A stretch of 46,023 nt of DNA. It comes from Bacteroidota bacterium. GTDB lineage: Bacteria > Bacteroidota > Bacteroidia > Chitinophagales > BACL12. The stretch lies in assembly GCA_029571985.1 (NCBI GenBank), contig JAKQVC010000126.1, positions 1-46,023 on the forward strand, written 5' to 3'. The notes beneath the pieces were generated by a model. That model did no database searches. It saw nothing but the letters and a program-made list of their open reading frames with translations, and was not told where the DNA came from. The position numbers were made by a program, and so were the translations under genes. Shown one piece after another: positions 1-8,792 of this stretch. Numbering within the stretch: position 1 is the first letter of the stretch; every line of letters begins with the position of its first letter.

Positions 1-1083
1 TATCAAACTAACTACGATGCCCTTGATGCTAACGGTGAAGAATACAACTTCTCTCTGTTACTCGATGGTTTAGGTTCTCAGAACACCAGCGAAAAAGAAC
101 GTCTGGATGCACTCCACGGTGCTCTTGATGGCGAATACGAAACTCAAGCTGAGGTAGCCAACCCTGCTGCCCGTGAAGAAGGTGAGGTTCGTAAAACATG
201 GATTCGCAACCCTTCATTAAGCGGTGGTCTTGGACTTTCTTACCGTTTAGGTACTAAATTCGAATTAAGCCTCGAAGAACGCGCTACATACTACTTCGAT
301 GACCTGGGTGATGGTCACCGTTGGGAGCTTGATGGCGACTATACTGATAACTACGACATGTTATTGTATACCTCTTTAAACATTGGTTACAACTTAGGCA
401 AGTCTGAAGCTATCGATCCACTGTGGATGGTTAACCCACTCACTTATCTCTATGAAGAATTAGACAAAATTGATCCGGATAATATGTTGAAAGATTCAGA
501 TAACGATGGTGTTATCGATCGTCTCGACAAAGAACCAAATACACCGGAAGGAACACCAGTAGATACTCATGGTGTGAGCTTAGATAGCGACAAAGACGGT
601 TGTCCTGACTCTGAAGACCCAGAACCGTTCTCATCTCCAGTTCTTCCTATGGAAAACTGTCAGAACGTTCACGTTGACAAAGATTGGGTTAAAGAATACG
701 TTGATGAGCGTTTGAAAGCTTATACTCCAGGTACTGCCAGCGATTGGATTCTGCCTTATATCTTCTTTGATTTAAACAAAGCTGATATCCGTCCTGATGC
801 TGTTCCAGCTCTGAACCAGGTTGCTGAAATCATGTCTCGCTACTCAAAATTAAATGTTGAAGTAGTTGGTCACACAGATACTCGCGCCGGTGAAGATTAT
901 AACATGAAATTATCTGAAAATCGCGCACGTAATGCTATCAACTATCTGACTAGCAAAGGTGTTGCAGAAAACCGCCTCAAACTGGTTTATAAAGGTGAAT
1001 CAGAAAACCTGATTAAAGACGCTGATCAGGAAGCAGAACACCAAATGAACCGTCGTGTTGAGTTCCACATTATTAAGAACTAA
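1..1083 (+). CDS. OmpA-family outer-membrane protein, 5' end outside window
   Basis: The reading frame is open from base 1 to the stop at 1081-1083, so the gene starts upstream; 360 residues are visible. The first part (to about codon 125) has the alternating aromatic/polar pattern of barrel strands, for example 'GLGLSYRLGTKFELSLEERATYYF'-type segments around codons 76-100. Then come Asp-rich thrombospondin type 3 repeats (DSDNDGVIDRLDKEPN, DSDKDGCPDSEDPEP), which bind calcium in this family, and a C-terminal OmpA/MotB peptidoglycan-binding domain with GHTDTRAGEDYN, LSENRARNAI and NRRVEFH. The Asp of HTD and the Arg of NRA are the usual diaminopimelate contacts. The product should anchor the outer membrane to peptidoglycan. 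A strong terminator follows directly, and the next gene is a paralogue of its C-terminal half. Confidence 0.93.
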   Translation, partial: YQTNYDALDANGEEYNFSLLLDGLGSQNTSEKERLDALHGALDGEYETQAEVANPAAREEGEVRKTWIRNPSLSGGLGLSYRLGTKFELSLEERATYYFDDLGDGHRWELDGDYTDNYDMLLYTSLNIGYNLGKSEAIDPLWMVNPLTYLYEELDKIDPDNMLKDSDNDGVIDRLDKEPNTPEGTPVDTHGVSLDSDKDGCPDSEDPEPFSSPVLPMENCQNVHVDKDWVKEYVDERLKAYTPGTASDWILPYIFFDLNKADIRPDAVPALNQVAEIMSRYSKLNVEVVGHTDTRAGEDYNMKLSENRARNAINYLTSKGVAENRLKLVYKGESENLIKDADQEAEHQMNRRVEFHIIKN

Positions 1084-1107
1084 TTCATATATATAATCAT
1101 GACAGCC

Positions 1108-1139
1108 AAAGGGGTGCAGTAATGCACCCCTTTTTTTTT
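1108..1139 (+). terminator. Intrinsic terminator after the OmpA gene
   Basis: The sequence shows a perfect 8-bp stem, GGGGTGCA and TGCACCCC, closed by a GTAA tetraloop of the GNRA class and followed by nine T residues; flanking AAA/TTT can extend the stem. It lies 27 bases after the stop codon. Confidence 0.93.
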
Positions 1140-1140
1140 A

Positions 1141-1173
1141 GGAATGAGGAATAAGGAATGAGAAATAAGTAAT
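1141..1173. repeat. GGAATGA/GGAATAA simple intergenic repeat
   Basis: Three to four imperfect copies of a seven- to eight-base unit (GGAATGA, GGAATAA, GGAATGA, GAAATAA) sit between the two OmpA-like genes. Short tracts of this kind occur between genes in Bacteroidota; their role is not known to me. Confidence 0.55.
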
Positions 1174-1188
1174 CATTTGAATTAATTC

Positions 1189-1220
1189 TTACCGACTTAC
1201 CGTCTTACCGGCCTCGTGCA
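1189..1220 (-). repeat. G-rich 'cgaggccgg' intergenic repeat, copy A (reverse)
   Basis: Read on the minus strand this begins TGCACGAGGCCGGTAAGACG and continues with GGTAAG units. The same core, TGCACGAGGCCGG, followed by G-rich decamers, recurs at 31119-31162, and a shortened form at 30322-30362. All three copies are intergenic. Confidence 0.7.
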
Positions 1221-1281
1221 TTTAAATAGTTAAAATGTGATTACTTGCAAACGCTGCATTGATTTTTTGTAACTTAACCAT

Positions 1282-2085
1282 ATGTTTCGATGGTGTATTA
1301 CACTCATGTGTCTGTTGGTGAGTTTGCAGAGTTTTGCAACTGATGCAGATACGTTAAGGCACCGTTCGGCAAATCGCAATCGGGGCTTGTTTAATCTATT
1401 CCACAGGGAAACAGTTTGCATCTATTATGTTAATCCATTAAGCTATTTGTACGACAGTAGTTATGATGTAGAGCAATTATTCCGTGATTCTGATTTTGAT
1501 GGTGTGTTTGATAGTAAGGATAAAGAGCCCAATACTGATGCATTAGCTGCGGTTAATATATTTGGTGTTACTACTGATTTTGATGCGGATGGATGTCCTG
1601 ATCATTTGGATCCTGAGCCGTGTTCTGTTCCTTTTTTGGAGATAGTGGATTGTGAAAATGTATTCATCAGCGTTGAGGATTTAAGTGCTCTTGCTCATAT
1701 AAATCCACCGGAAGCGAATGTTAAGAGTAAATCGTATTATGACTGGATTCTTCCATACATTTTCTTCGACTTACATGATGCCACCATTCGCGCAGATGCC
1801 CTGCCGGCACTCAATCAAATTGTCGAACTCATGGAGCACTATGAAGATTTGCTTGTAGAAGTTATTGGATATCCCGACACTCGTATGATAACCTTTGAAG
1901 CACAGGTACTGGCAAATAACCGTGCCTATAATGCCATACAGTATTTGAAAAGTAAAGGTGTTTCCGAAGATCGCCTCAGCTATGTGTATTTAACACCACC
2001 AAACTATTTGTTTTTGTATGATGATAGCTGCGGCAATGAGTGCGGGCTGAACAGGCGTGTGGAGTTTCATGTTGTGGAGCATTAA
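1282..2085 (+). CDS. Barrel-less OmpA-like protein, paralogue of the preceding gene
   Basis: This 267-residue protein starts with a likely signal peptide (residues 1-19, MFRWCITLMCLLVSLQSFA) and then aligns by eye with the C-terminal half of the preceding OmpA protein: VNPLSYLYD, RDSDFDGVFDSKDKEPNT, DADGCPDHLDPEP, YDWILPYIFFDL, LPALNQIVELM and LNRRVEFHVVEH. There is no room for a beta-barrel. The peptidoglycan motif has drifted from GHTDTRAGEDYN to GYPDTRMITFEA; the Asp and the Arg of NRA remain, while the glycine and the YN pair are lost. It is therefore a diverged duplicate, exported to the periplasm, whose peptidoglycan binding may be weakened. It converges on the next minus-strand gene with only 20 bases between stops, and I see no terminator there. 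Confidence 0.88.
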   Translation: MFRWCITLMCLLVSLQSFATDADTLRHRSANRNRGLFNLFHRETVCIYYVNPLSYLYDSSYDVEQLFRDSDFDGVFDSKDKEPNTDALAAVNIFGVTTDFDADGCPDHLDPEPCSVPFLEIVDCENVFISVEDLSALAHINPPEANVKSKSYYDWILPYIFFDLHDATIRADALPALNQIVELMEHYEDLLVEVIGYPDTRMITFEAQVLANNRAYNAIQYLKSKGVSEDRLSYVYLTPPNYLFLYDDSCGNECGLNRRVEFHVVEH

Positions 2086-2105
2086 TCTGCACGTTTGCTC
2101 GTACA

Positions 2106-3503
2106 TTATTTATAAGTAGTCGGCGTACGTTTGCGTTTCAACATGTTTAACCAGAGGTTGAATTGTGTTATTACTTTTTGCATGATTGCATGATCTAATA
2201 ATTCAGACTTCAACAGTTCATAAATCAGGTAGATGTCGAGTATGCCATATTCGAATGCGATAAGCATTTGACTCTCGATATACGCCGGTGTGATATACGT
2301 GTAGTAACTCAGATAGATTAACATACTCCACAGAATAGGAAATCGCAAACCACTCAGTGCAGAAAGTAAAATCAGTGGTGTCAGATACCAGGGATGCACA
2401 GTTGTGGCAAAAAACAAATAAATCGTAAATGCCAACAACATTGCCGGTATAAGTTTGTCTTTGCGATATAACAGACTCAGTAAAATGATAGTAGCTGCGG
2501 TAATAACTGGGAGTATATTTTGCAATCGCAGCAGCAGGTCGTATTGTGTTTCTTTGTCAATAAAGGATTTGATTGCGTAATATATACTGGCATTAAACTC
2601 GAACTGACTAAAATATAAACGGAGACTTTCTGCAACATGTGTGTACTCTCTCAGCATGGGCAGCAGCAGAAGTCCGGCAACAGCTGCGGCTATTATACCA
2701 TATACCATCGTGCCGCGGAATTGCAGTCGTTTAAAGAATAAAGGCATGAGCATGACAGGCCAGAGCTTGGTAGCTATTGCGCATCCAAAAGCAATGGCTG
2801 ATAACAGGTTTTTATGTCGGAGGAGAAACCAGATGGAGGCGAGCATAAAAAAGATCATGGGGCCTTCCAGATGCATATTACCTGTCAACTCAAAAATGAC
2901 CAGGGGGTTCAGGATATACCACAGTGCGTTATATTCGGCGATATTAAGTTGTTTGAGCACTTTTGGCAGCAGGAGTATCGTCCCAAATTCAAATGCAAGC
3001 AAGATTACTTTAATGCAGATGAGTTGTATATACAAATTGCCTTGTGCAATCCATGCACCAAACGTAAATATGGCCTGGTAAAATGGCGGGTAAATACTGT
3101 GATATTGTTTGGAGTTTAATAATGCATATACCTGATGCATGTCGGGTTTATTGCCGATGTATCCGAATAGTCTGAACTCTTCAGGTGTATACCAATATGC
3201 ATTAAAGCCGTTAATCCTGATGATACCATCCCATAAAAAGCGGAAGTGGTCGTCGGTGAGATTGGGTATGGCAAATACGATGGACAAGCGCAGGAGTATG
3301 CCGAGCATTTCGCCTTCGAGATACTTGTCCTGATGCATCGCGAAGGAGCGCATCATAAGCAGATACAGCAGACACAGGCCGCCATAAATCGTAATGAGCT
3401 GAACGAACTGGGTGCGCTCAGTACAATACTGCATCAGCAAACACAATGCGAAGTACAGCACGTAAACAGCATAGCGCCATCTGCGTGTAGTACGATCGTT
3501 CAT
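2106..3503 (-). CDS. GT-C membrane glycosyltransferase, GT87/DUF2029-like
   Basis: The 465-residue protein is mostly hydrophobic, with about ten or more membrane segments. Early loops carry NLTDDHFRFLWDG and YHSIYPPFYQ, the pattern of polyprenyl-phosphate-hexose-dependent GT-C enzymes (acidic pair in the first periplasmic loop, then YPP). Enzymes of this group move a hexose, often mannose, from a polyprenyl phosphate carrier onto a lipid or glycan outside the inner membrane. It is the last gene of the minus-strand run and starts 9 bases after the stop of the preceding GT2. The GT2 two genes upstream is of the type that makes polyprenyl-phosphate-hexose, which fits a donor-user pair. Acceptor unknown. 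Confidence 0.8.
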   Translation of the reverse strand: MNDRTTRRWRYAVYVLYFALCLLMQYCTERTQFVQLITIYGGLCLLYLLMMRSFAMHQDKYLEGEMLGILLRLSIVFAIPNLTDDHFRFLWDGIIRINGFNAYWYTPEEFRLFGYIGNKPDMHQVYALLNSKQYHSIYPPFYQAIFTFGAWIAQGNLYIQLICIKVILLAFEFGTILLLPKVLKQLNIAEYNALWYILNPLVIFELTGNMHLEGPMIFFMLASIWFLLRHKNLLSAIAFGCAIATKLWPVMLMPLFFKRLQFRGTMVYGIIAAAVAGLLLLPMLREYTHVAESLRLYFSQFEFNASIYYAIKSFIDKETQYDLLLRLQNILPVITAATIILLSLLYRKDKLIPAMLLAFTIYLFFATTVHPWYLTPLILLSALSGLRFPILWSMLIYLSYYTYITPAYIESQMLIAFEYGILDIYLIYELLKSELLDHAIMQKVITQFNLWLNMLKRKRTPTTYK

Positions 3504-3512
3504 GTGCTGACC

Positions 3513-4988
3513 TTAGTTAGAGCGCGCGTGTTTGAACGAGAAATAGAAGATTAAAGAGAATCCCATGAAAGCCATGATGTGGAAAGGCAATAATCCGTAA
3601 TCACCATAATAAATACCCATGATGATACCGGAAAGGAAATACAAACTGAAAATACCTTCCAGATAGGTAATAGGACTTACACGAGATGCAACATATTTCT
3701 TTTTCTTCCAGATATCGCCTGAATTATTGATGGCGAATTTCGGAGTGCGCACAAACGCTGTTTGTTGTCCTAACCAACCACGGAATACAGCCCATGCATT
3801 ATGCAGGCTCATACCCATTGTAATGGCTAAGAAAACAGGGAAGCGACTGATATATACCTTCATGGTTTGTCCAACACTTTTCTCACGCTGTAATGTAGAA
3901 ATATAATAAGCGTAAGCGATGGCGATAGAACCCATCAGGAATATAGAAGCGTATTTGAAATAGTTGAAATCGATATATTGATTTTTGATAAACAGCAGCG
4001 GCACACTTAAAATAGCTGTAATCAAAATAAAAATATAGTTAGTTGTATTAAATAAGTGGGCAATTGCATGCAGTTTAATACGCATAGGTAATTCGGCACC
4101 CATTACCTGGCGACCAATTTTACGGGCTGTTTCTGCACCACCTTTATTCCAGCGGAATTGTTGTGATTTCAGTGCATTCATATCCGTAGGTAATTCGGCA
4201 GGTGCAACTACATCTTCCACATATTTAAATTTCCAGCCTTTTAACTGTGCGCGGTAGCTCAGGTCAAGGTCTTCTGTTAAGGTATCGCTATTCCAGCCGC
4301 CTGCATCATCGATACAGGTACGACGCCAGATACCGGCAGTTCCGTTGAAGTTGATGAAGTAACCGGCTGCATTTCGACCTTGCTGTTCAACTGTAAAGTG
4401 CATATCCAATGCAAAGGCCTGCATTTTGGTGAGGATAGAATAATCTTTATTGATATGCTCCCAACGCGCTTGAACCACACCAATTTTTTCATCTGTAAGA
4501 AAATGTGGAATGGTTTTTTTCAGGAAGTCGGGATATGGCACGAAGTCGGCATCGAAAATAGCCAGGTATTCACCTTTAGCGGTATGCATACCATATTCGA
4601 GTGCACCGGCTTTATAGCCTTTGCGCACCGGGCGTTTTACCTGGATGATATTGATACCCTGCTGTTGGTAGAATTCTACTTTTTTGCGGGCAATTTCAAA
4701 ACTTTCATCTGTTGAATCGTCGAGGAGTTGAATTTCCAGTTTATCTTTTGGATAATCGAACTTTACTACGGCGTCGATAAGACGTTCAACCACGTACAAT
4801 TCATTGTATACGGGCAGCTGAACGGTAACCATAGGGTATTCAGATTCAGGTATTTTAAATGTTTCTTCTTCAGCTTTTATACGGCGCTTATAGCGGATGT
4901 AATGGATAGCCAGACTCAATTGCATAATGCAATAGAAGAAGAGGAGTGTGATGGCAATGGTGTAAATGACTATGATCGTAATCGACAT
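3513..4988 (-). CDS. Processive GT2 glycosyltransferase, cellulose-synthase-like
   Basis: The 491-residue protein has an N-terminal membrane helix (residues 5-30), a cytosolic GT-A domain and about four C-terminal helices. The full set of CesA/CslA-type motifs is present: DDS at 90-92, DAD at 146-148, TED at 238-240 and QQFRW at 276-280. The QxxRW motif points to a processive or membrane beta-glycosyltransferase that extrudes or lipid-attaches its product; mannan/glucomannan synthases and ceramide glucosyltransferase-like enzymes are the nearest types I recall. No PilZ domain and no BcsB-like partner lies nearby, so cellulose synthesis is not supported. It lies 16 bases after the upstream GT2 and 9 bases before the GT87-like gene, in one operon. 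Confidence 0.88.
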   Translation of the reverse strand: MSITIIVIYTIAITLLFFYCIMQLSLAIHYIRYKRRIKAEEETFKIPESEYPMVTVQLPVYNELYVVERLIDAVVKFDYPKDKLEIQLLDDSTDESFEIARKKVEFYQQQGINIIQVKRPVRKGYKAGALEYGMHTAKGEYLAIFDADFVPYPDFLKKTIPHFLTDEKIGVVQARWEHINKDYSILTKMQAFALDMHFTVEQQGRNAAGYFINFNGTAGIWRRTCIDDAGGWNSDTLTEDLDLSYRAQLKGWKFKYVEDVVAPAELPTDMNALKSQQFRWNKGGAETARKIGRQVMGAELPMRIKLHAIAHLFNTTNYIFILITAILSVPLLFIKNQYIDFNYFKYASIFLMGSIAIAYAYYISTLQREKSVGQTMKVYISRFPVFLAITMGMSLHNAWAVFRGWLGQQTAFVRTPKFAINNSGDIWKKKKYVASRVSPITYLEGIFSLYFLSGIIMGIYYGDYGLLPFHIMAFMGFSLIFYFSFKHARSN

Positions 4989-5004
4989 GTCGGTTTGGTT
5001 AGGA

Positions 5005-5697
5005 TTATAAATATTTTAAGATGGTAATAATAATTTTGTATCCGGCCATGATGGTCCCTTTCACAGTGCCGGTAACTTTCGATACGCCTATTCTGGGTCG
5101 ATAGTCAACCGGAACTTCAGTAAAGCGCAGTTTGTGTTTCGCTGCCTTTACCTGCATTTCAACCGTCCATCCGTAATTCTGGTCTCTCATCTTCAACTGT
5201 TGCAAAGCTTTCCAGCTAATGGCCCGGAATGGTCCGAGGTCGCTGAATCTGGCTTTGAACAGTATCCGTATCATATTGGTGGCCAGCCAGTTGCCGAAAA
5301 TTTGCTGCGGCGCCATGCTGCCTTTGATACGTTTGCCTTTCGCCCGGCTGCCGATGACCATATCATACCCCTGATCGATAATCGGTTTAACCAGCTCTGG
5401 CAACTGTTCCGGATAGTCGGAATAATCCCCGTCAATGAACACTACTATTTCAGGTTGTTGCGCCTCGGGTTTGTCCTGAATATAGGCCAATCCCTTCAAA
5501 CAGGCAGAACCATAACCTTTTCGCTCTTCCAACAACACGGTGGCGCCCTTGCTTCGGGCTATCTCAGCGGTGTTATCGGTTGACCCGTTATTCACCACAA
5601 TGACTTCCTCCACCCAATCTCCCGGAATATCGCTCAGCACATGGCCTATGGAGCCGCTTTCGTTGAAAACCGGGATGATTACGTGTATTCTTGTCAT
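5005..5697 (-). CDS. GT2 polyprenyl-phosphate hexose synthase, DPM1-like
   Basis: Using the ATG at 5697 the protein has 230 residues and opens directly with the GT-A strand MTRIHVIIPVFNE; an upstream ATG at 5736 would add 13 basic residues that do not fit the family. NNGSTDNT and the DGDYSDYPE nucleotide-sugar/metal site are clear, as are GSR and the late GWTVEMQVKA and VPVDYRPRIGVSK segments typical of dolichyl/undecaprenyl-phosphate mannose or glucose synthases. There is no GtrA or membrane domain beyond a short hydrophobic C-terminus. Likely reaction: transfer of a hexose from an NDP-sugar to polyprenyl phosphate at the inner membrane, supplying the GT87-like enzyme downstream. Confidence 0.85.
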   Translation of the reverse strand: MTRIHVIIPVFNESGSIGHVLSDIPGDWVEEVIVVNNGSTDNTAEIARSKGATVLLEERKGYGSACLKGLAYIQDKPEAQQPEIVVFIDGDYSDYPEQLPELVKPIIDQGYDMVIGSRAKGKRIKGSMAPQQIFGNWLATNMIRILFKARFSDLGPFRAISWKALQQLKMRDQNYGWTVEMQVKAAKHKLRFTEVPVDYRPRIGVSKVTGTVKGTIMAGYKIIITILKYL

Positions 5698-5772
5698 GCC
5701 AATACGGTTTCCCCGCGCCTCCCTGAAAAAGTGCACAAAGATACCGCTTAATTAGATGATAAACGTAATTAC

Positions 5773-7335
5773 TTACACAAGAATTTTCAAATCCTCAGAT
5801 GTGAATAAAACCTCCGTCCGGGCTGCATTGTCGGGGCCGGTTTCGAGTTTCAATACGCCCCTTGGACAAACAGCAGAGCAAACTCCACAGCCAACACAGC
5901 TGGCGCGTACTATGTTTTGACCTCTTTGGGCATAGGCACGCACGTCGATACCCATTTCGCAATAAGTGCTGCAATTGCCGCAGGATATGCATTGTGCGCC
6001 ATTGGTGGTGATGCGGAAGCGGGATTTGAAGCGTTGGATAACACCCATATAGGCGGCCATCGGACATCCAAACCGACACCATACTCTGCTGCCCATAATG
6101 GGGTAGAAGCCTACGCCGATGACACCGGAAAATACCATTCCAATGGAAAAACTATACCATTTTGCCAGACCGGCAGTTGAAAAAGAAACTACCTGGTCGC
6201 CTGTTTTGAGGTTGGGAATGAGGGCATATAGTATCAGAAAGCCAGTTATACAGCCCAACACAATCATGGTTGGTCGCAGTCGCATCTGGCTGCCCGATTT
6301 GGCAATACCCCTGTAAACCAAATAGGCAAGCCCAATCAAAACTGCATAGTAAACATATTGGTTGATGCTTAACTTGAGATGTTCTCCGATGACATCTGAT
6401 ACTAAAATCAGTATTGTGGTCAGGATAATTAAAGCTAAAACACTATGAATCATCCAACGCTCAATCTTCCAGGCGCTGATCGATTTATCACTCAGGTGAC
6501 GGAAAGGATCACCGGCTGTTTCTGCGAGTCCTCCACAACCACATACCCAACTGCAATACCAGCGCTTTCCAAAAAAATAAGTAAGTAAGGGTGTTGCAAT
6601 AAAAGACATCACAATTCCCCAAAAAATAAAAAACACACCTAAATTGCCCGGCCGGTCGAGCATATAGGATAAGGTGCCGGGAAAAATGGCATCATAATCC
6701 AATGGCCAGAAATAACTATAAAATGGTTCGAAATTATAGAGTGCTTTCATAATGCCCGGAATCAACCAGGCGAAACCAAGTTGAAAAAACATCACCGAGC
6801 AGGTGCGTAATATCTGATAATTATTGTGGCGATACTTATAAATAAATTTTGTGCCCATAATTAAAACGGCAATGGTATAAAAACTGCCATACACAAACCA
6901 TTGGTCAGCATCAGATTTCCTCAATAATTGACTTAATGGATCAAACATGTGTACAAGTCCGGAAAATATATCCGTACCAAACACTGTTTTCCAATGATCG
7001 CGCCAATACAATACAACATAGAATCCGGTAATAGCAACAGCACTTATCCAGGCAAGTGTTCCGCCTGAACTTATGGAGCTGATGAAATTGCGATTGTTCT
7101 TTATGCCTTTTGGCAGATGTCCATAGGTACCATAAGTATACAGGATGCCTCCGCTGAACAATCCAATTATGGTTATCAATAAACATAACAGGGGTTGTGT
7201 TGTGCCGGCTCCCGCCCAGGCAAGAAAGATGGTCAGGATGCCTATTCCGGTAAGTGTAAGGCCTGTTTTTTGCAGCGCATTAAATTTTGCTGGATAGGTT
7301 TGCGTGAGCGATATGCTTGTATTGAGTTCTGACAT
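5773..7335 (-). CDS. NosR/NapH-like membrane protein with two 4Fe-4S clusters
   Basis: The start is taken at the ATG at 7335 (MSELNTSISL), just after the stop of the FAD oxidoreductase gene; longer versions would run into that gene. The 520-residue protein has around ten membrane helices, the inner-face motifs CSWVCGCGG and CRFGCPMA known from NapH/NosR/CcoG-type proteins, and near the C-terminus two ferredoxin motifs, CISCGNCSTYCEMGI and CVGCGVCSAVCPRGVL. This is an electron-transfer membrane protein; by family it passes electrons between a quinone or flavoprotein and a periplasmic or membrane reductase. No FMN-binding domain of NosR and no nitrous-oxide or nitrate reductase is nearby, so the partner is unknown. 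The gene upstream, 20 bases away, is a natural electron partner. Confidence 0.85.
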   Translation of the reverse strand: MSELNTSISLTQTYPAKFNALQKTGLTLTGIGILTIFLAWAGAGTTQPLLCLLITIIGLFSGGILYTYGTYGHLPKGIKNNRNFISSISSGGTLAWISAVAITGFYVVLYWRDHWKTVFGTDIFSGLVHMFDPLSQLLRKSDADQWFVYGSFYTIAVLIMGTKFIYKYRHNNYQILRTCSVMFFQLGFAWLIPGIMKALYNFEPFYSYFWPLDYDAIFPGTLSYMLDRPGNLGVFFIFWGIVMSFIATPLLTYFFGKRWYCSWVCGCGGLAETAGDPFRHLSDKSISAWKIERWMIHSVLALIILTTILILVSDVIGEHLKLSINQYVYYAVLIGLAYLVYRGIAKSGSQMRLRPTMIVLGCITGFLILYALIPNLKTGDQVVSFSTAGLAKWYSFSIGMVFSGVIGVGFYPIMGSRVWCRFGCPMAAYMGVIQRFKSRFRITTNGAQCISCGNCSTYCEMGIDVRAYAQRGQNIVRASCVGCGVCSAVCPRGVLKLETGPDNAARTEVLFTSEDLKILV

Positions 7336-7355
7336 AGAATTATTTCTGGAGTGAA

Positions 7356-8696
7356 TCAGGCGTTTTTGAAAATCATTTTCTTCGCGGATTTTGCATCTGC
7401 AAGGGTAATCATATGATTTGGATGTTGTGCATTCCACGATTGAATGACAGCATCTTCAAAATGACGATAAAATTCCGGATCGAAATGGGCTGCCCGTAGA
7501 TGTGTGAGCACATAATCAACTGATTTGCCTTGCTGCAGCCAGGTGTTAAATATATCGTGACGCATACGCAAGCCAAATACATTTATACCGATAAATAACC
7601 GGTCTTCGGTTCGATAGACAATATGCACGGCTTTTTCACGGTCCGGATGTTCCCAATAAAATTCTGATTCGCCATCACGCAATTTATTGAGTACAGTGCC
7701 ATACGTCTGGTATTCAATATCTAAAAATTTAGCACTGTTAAACCAATAACCGGGATTGTATAAAGTTGGCATGCCCAACATATTTTTTGCAGCACATTCG
7801 CCTTGCAATTTACCGGTATACCAAACCTGTTCTATAGGTCGTCGGTCGGGCAAAGCATGTTGAAATTGTGCACAATCGCCTGCGGCAAAAACCGATTCGA
7901 TATTCGTGCGCATATGTTGATTAATCACCACACCGCGGTCGACATTGATAGAACCGCCTTTCAGAAAGGCAATATTTGGTGCAACACCGGCAGTAAGTCC
8001 AACTACCTGACAGGCAATTTCCTCTCCGCTTCCGGTAATAACGCCACGCACACGACCTTGAGCATCTCCCAAAATTTCTGTTAGGGTTTCATTTAATCGG
8101 AGGTCAAATCCGTGGTGACGAATATGGTGACTAATCATGTCCGATTCTTGTTCGGGCAATACATTATTCCAGTAATTTGTTTCGCGAACTAAGAGGGTAA
8201 CCGGATATTTTCGTGCGTGCAACATTTCGGCCATTTCAATGCCGATGAGCCCACCACCTACAATTACACCACGATTAATGCCATTGCGTGTGTTGGCTTC
8301 CAATTCGAGTAAATCCTGATAACTGTATAATCCTTGCACACCTTTTAAATCCTGACCAGGCCATCCAAATTTATTTGACTGTGCGCCAGTGGCAATGAGC
8401 AGTGTATCATACTCAAGTGTATCGCCATTATCGAATTCGATAAGTTTTGAATCGACATGTACCTGCTTTACCCATTTTTTGAGCAGGTTAATGCGATTTT
8501 TTTTCCAGAATTCAGGAGGGTAAGGTTGCGTGTCTTCAAAGCGCATATGGCCCATATAAATATACATGAGGGCGGTGCGACTAAAGAAATAATCTGTTTC
8601 GCCGGAAATTACGGTTATGGTATCATCACTTAGTTTGCGCAGGGTGCGTGCAGCCGTGATGCCGGTTATACCATTGCCAATGATAACATGATGCAT
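7356..8696 (-). CDS. FAD/NAD(P)-dependent oxidoreductase
   Basis: The ATG at 8696 (MHHVIIGNG) places the Rossmann fold at the very start, as the family requires; an extension to 8771 is unlikely. The 446-residue protein shows GNGITGITAARTL for FAD, GGGLIGIEMAE for NAD(P)H and the second FAD motif SVFAAGDCAQF. It belongs with the class III pyridine-nucleotide oxidoreductases (rubredoxin/ferredoxin reductase and NirB N-terminal types). No redox-active CxxC pair is present, so it is not a thioredoxin-type disulfide reductase. A TACCTTCG element at 8707-8714 resembles the -7 box. Its coupling to the downstream 4Fe-4S membrane protein suggests NAD(P)H-driven electron delivery to the membrane. Confidence 0.87.
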   Translation of the reverse strand: MHHVIIGNGITGITAARTLRKLSDDTITVISGETDYFFSRTALMYIYMGHMRFEDTQPYPPEFWKKNRINLLKKWVKQVHVDSKLIEFDNGDTLEYDTLLIATGAQSNKFGWPGQDLKGVQGLYSYQDLLELEANTRNGINRGVIVGGGLIGIEMAEMLHARKYPVTLLVRETNYWNNVLPEQESDMISHHIRHHGFDLRLNETLTEILGDAQGRVRGVITGSGEEIACQVVGLTAGVAPNIAFLKGGSINVDRGVVINQHMRTNIESVFAAGDCAQFQHALPDRRPIEQVWYTGKLQGECAAKNMLGMPTLYNPGYWFNSAKFLDIEYQTYGTVLNKLRDGESEFYWEHPDREKAVHIVYRTEDRLFIGINVFGLRMRHDIFNTWLQQGKSVDYVLTHLRAAHFDPEFYRHFEDAVIQSWNAQHPNHMITLADAKSAKKMIFKNA

Positions 8697-8792
8697 AGTA
8701 GTGGTGCGAAGGTAGATATCGCGTGAGTTGAAAATACAGACAAATATTGAATAGTTCCGTTTAGATAGCAAATTATTTGTTAATTTGGATTA

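Noticed and set aside
2641-3119. Overlapping plus-strand frames
   Set aside because: Antisense to the GT87-like gene; no domain and poor start context.
3513-4988. Cellulose synthase BcsA
   Set aside because: No PilZ domain and no bcsB/bcsZ beside it; the GH8 gene 31 kb away is not linked.
5134-5583. Open plus-strand frame of 149 codons
   Set aside because: Antisense shadow of the DPM1-like GT2 gene, with no independent start signal or family match.
5773-7335. NosR or NapH assignment with a denitrification role
   Set aside because: No FMN domain, nosZ, nap or nir genes are in the window; only the membrane 4Fe-4S architecture is shared.
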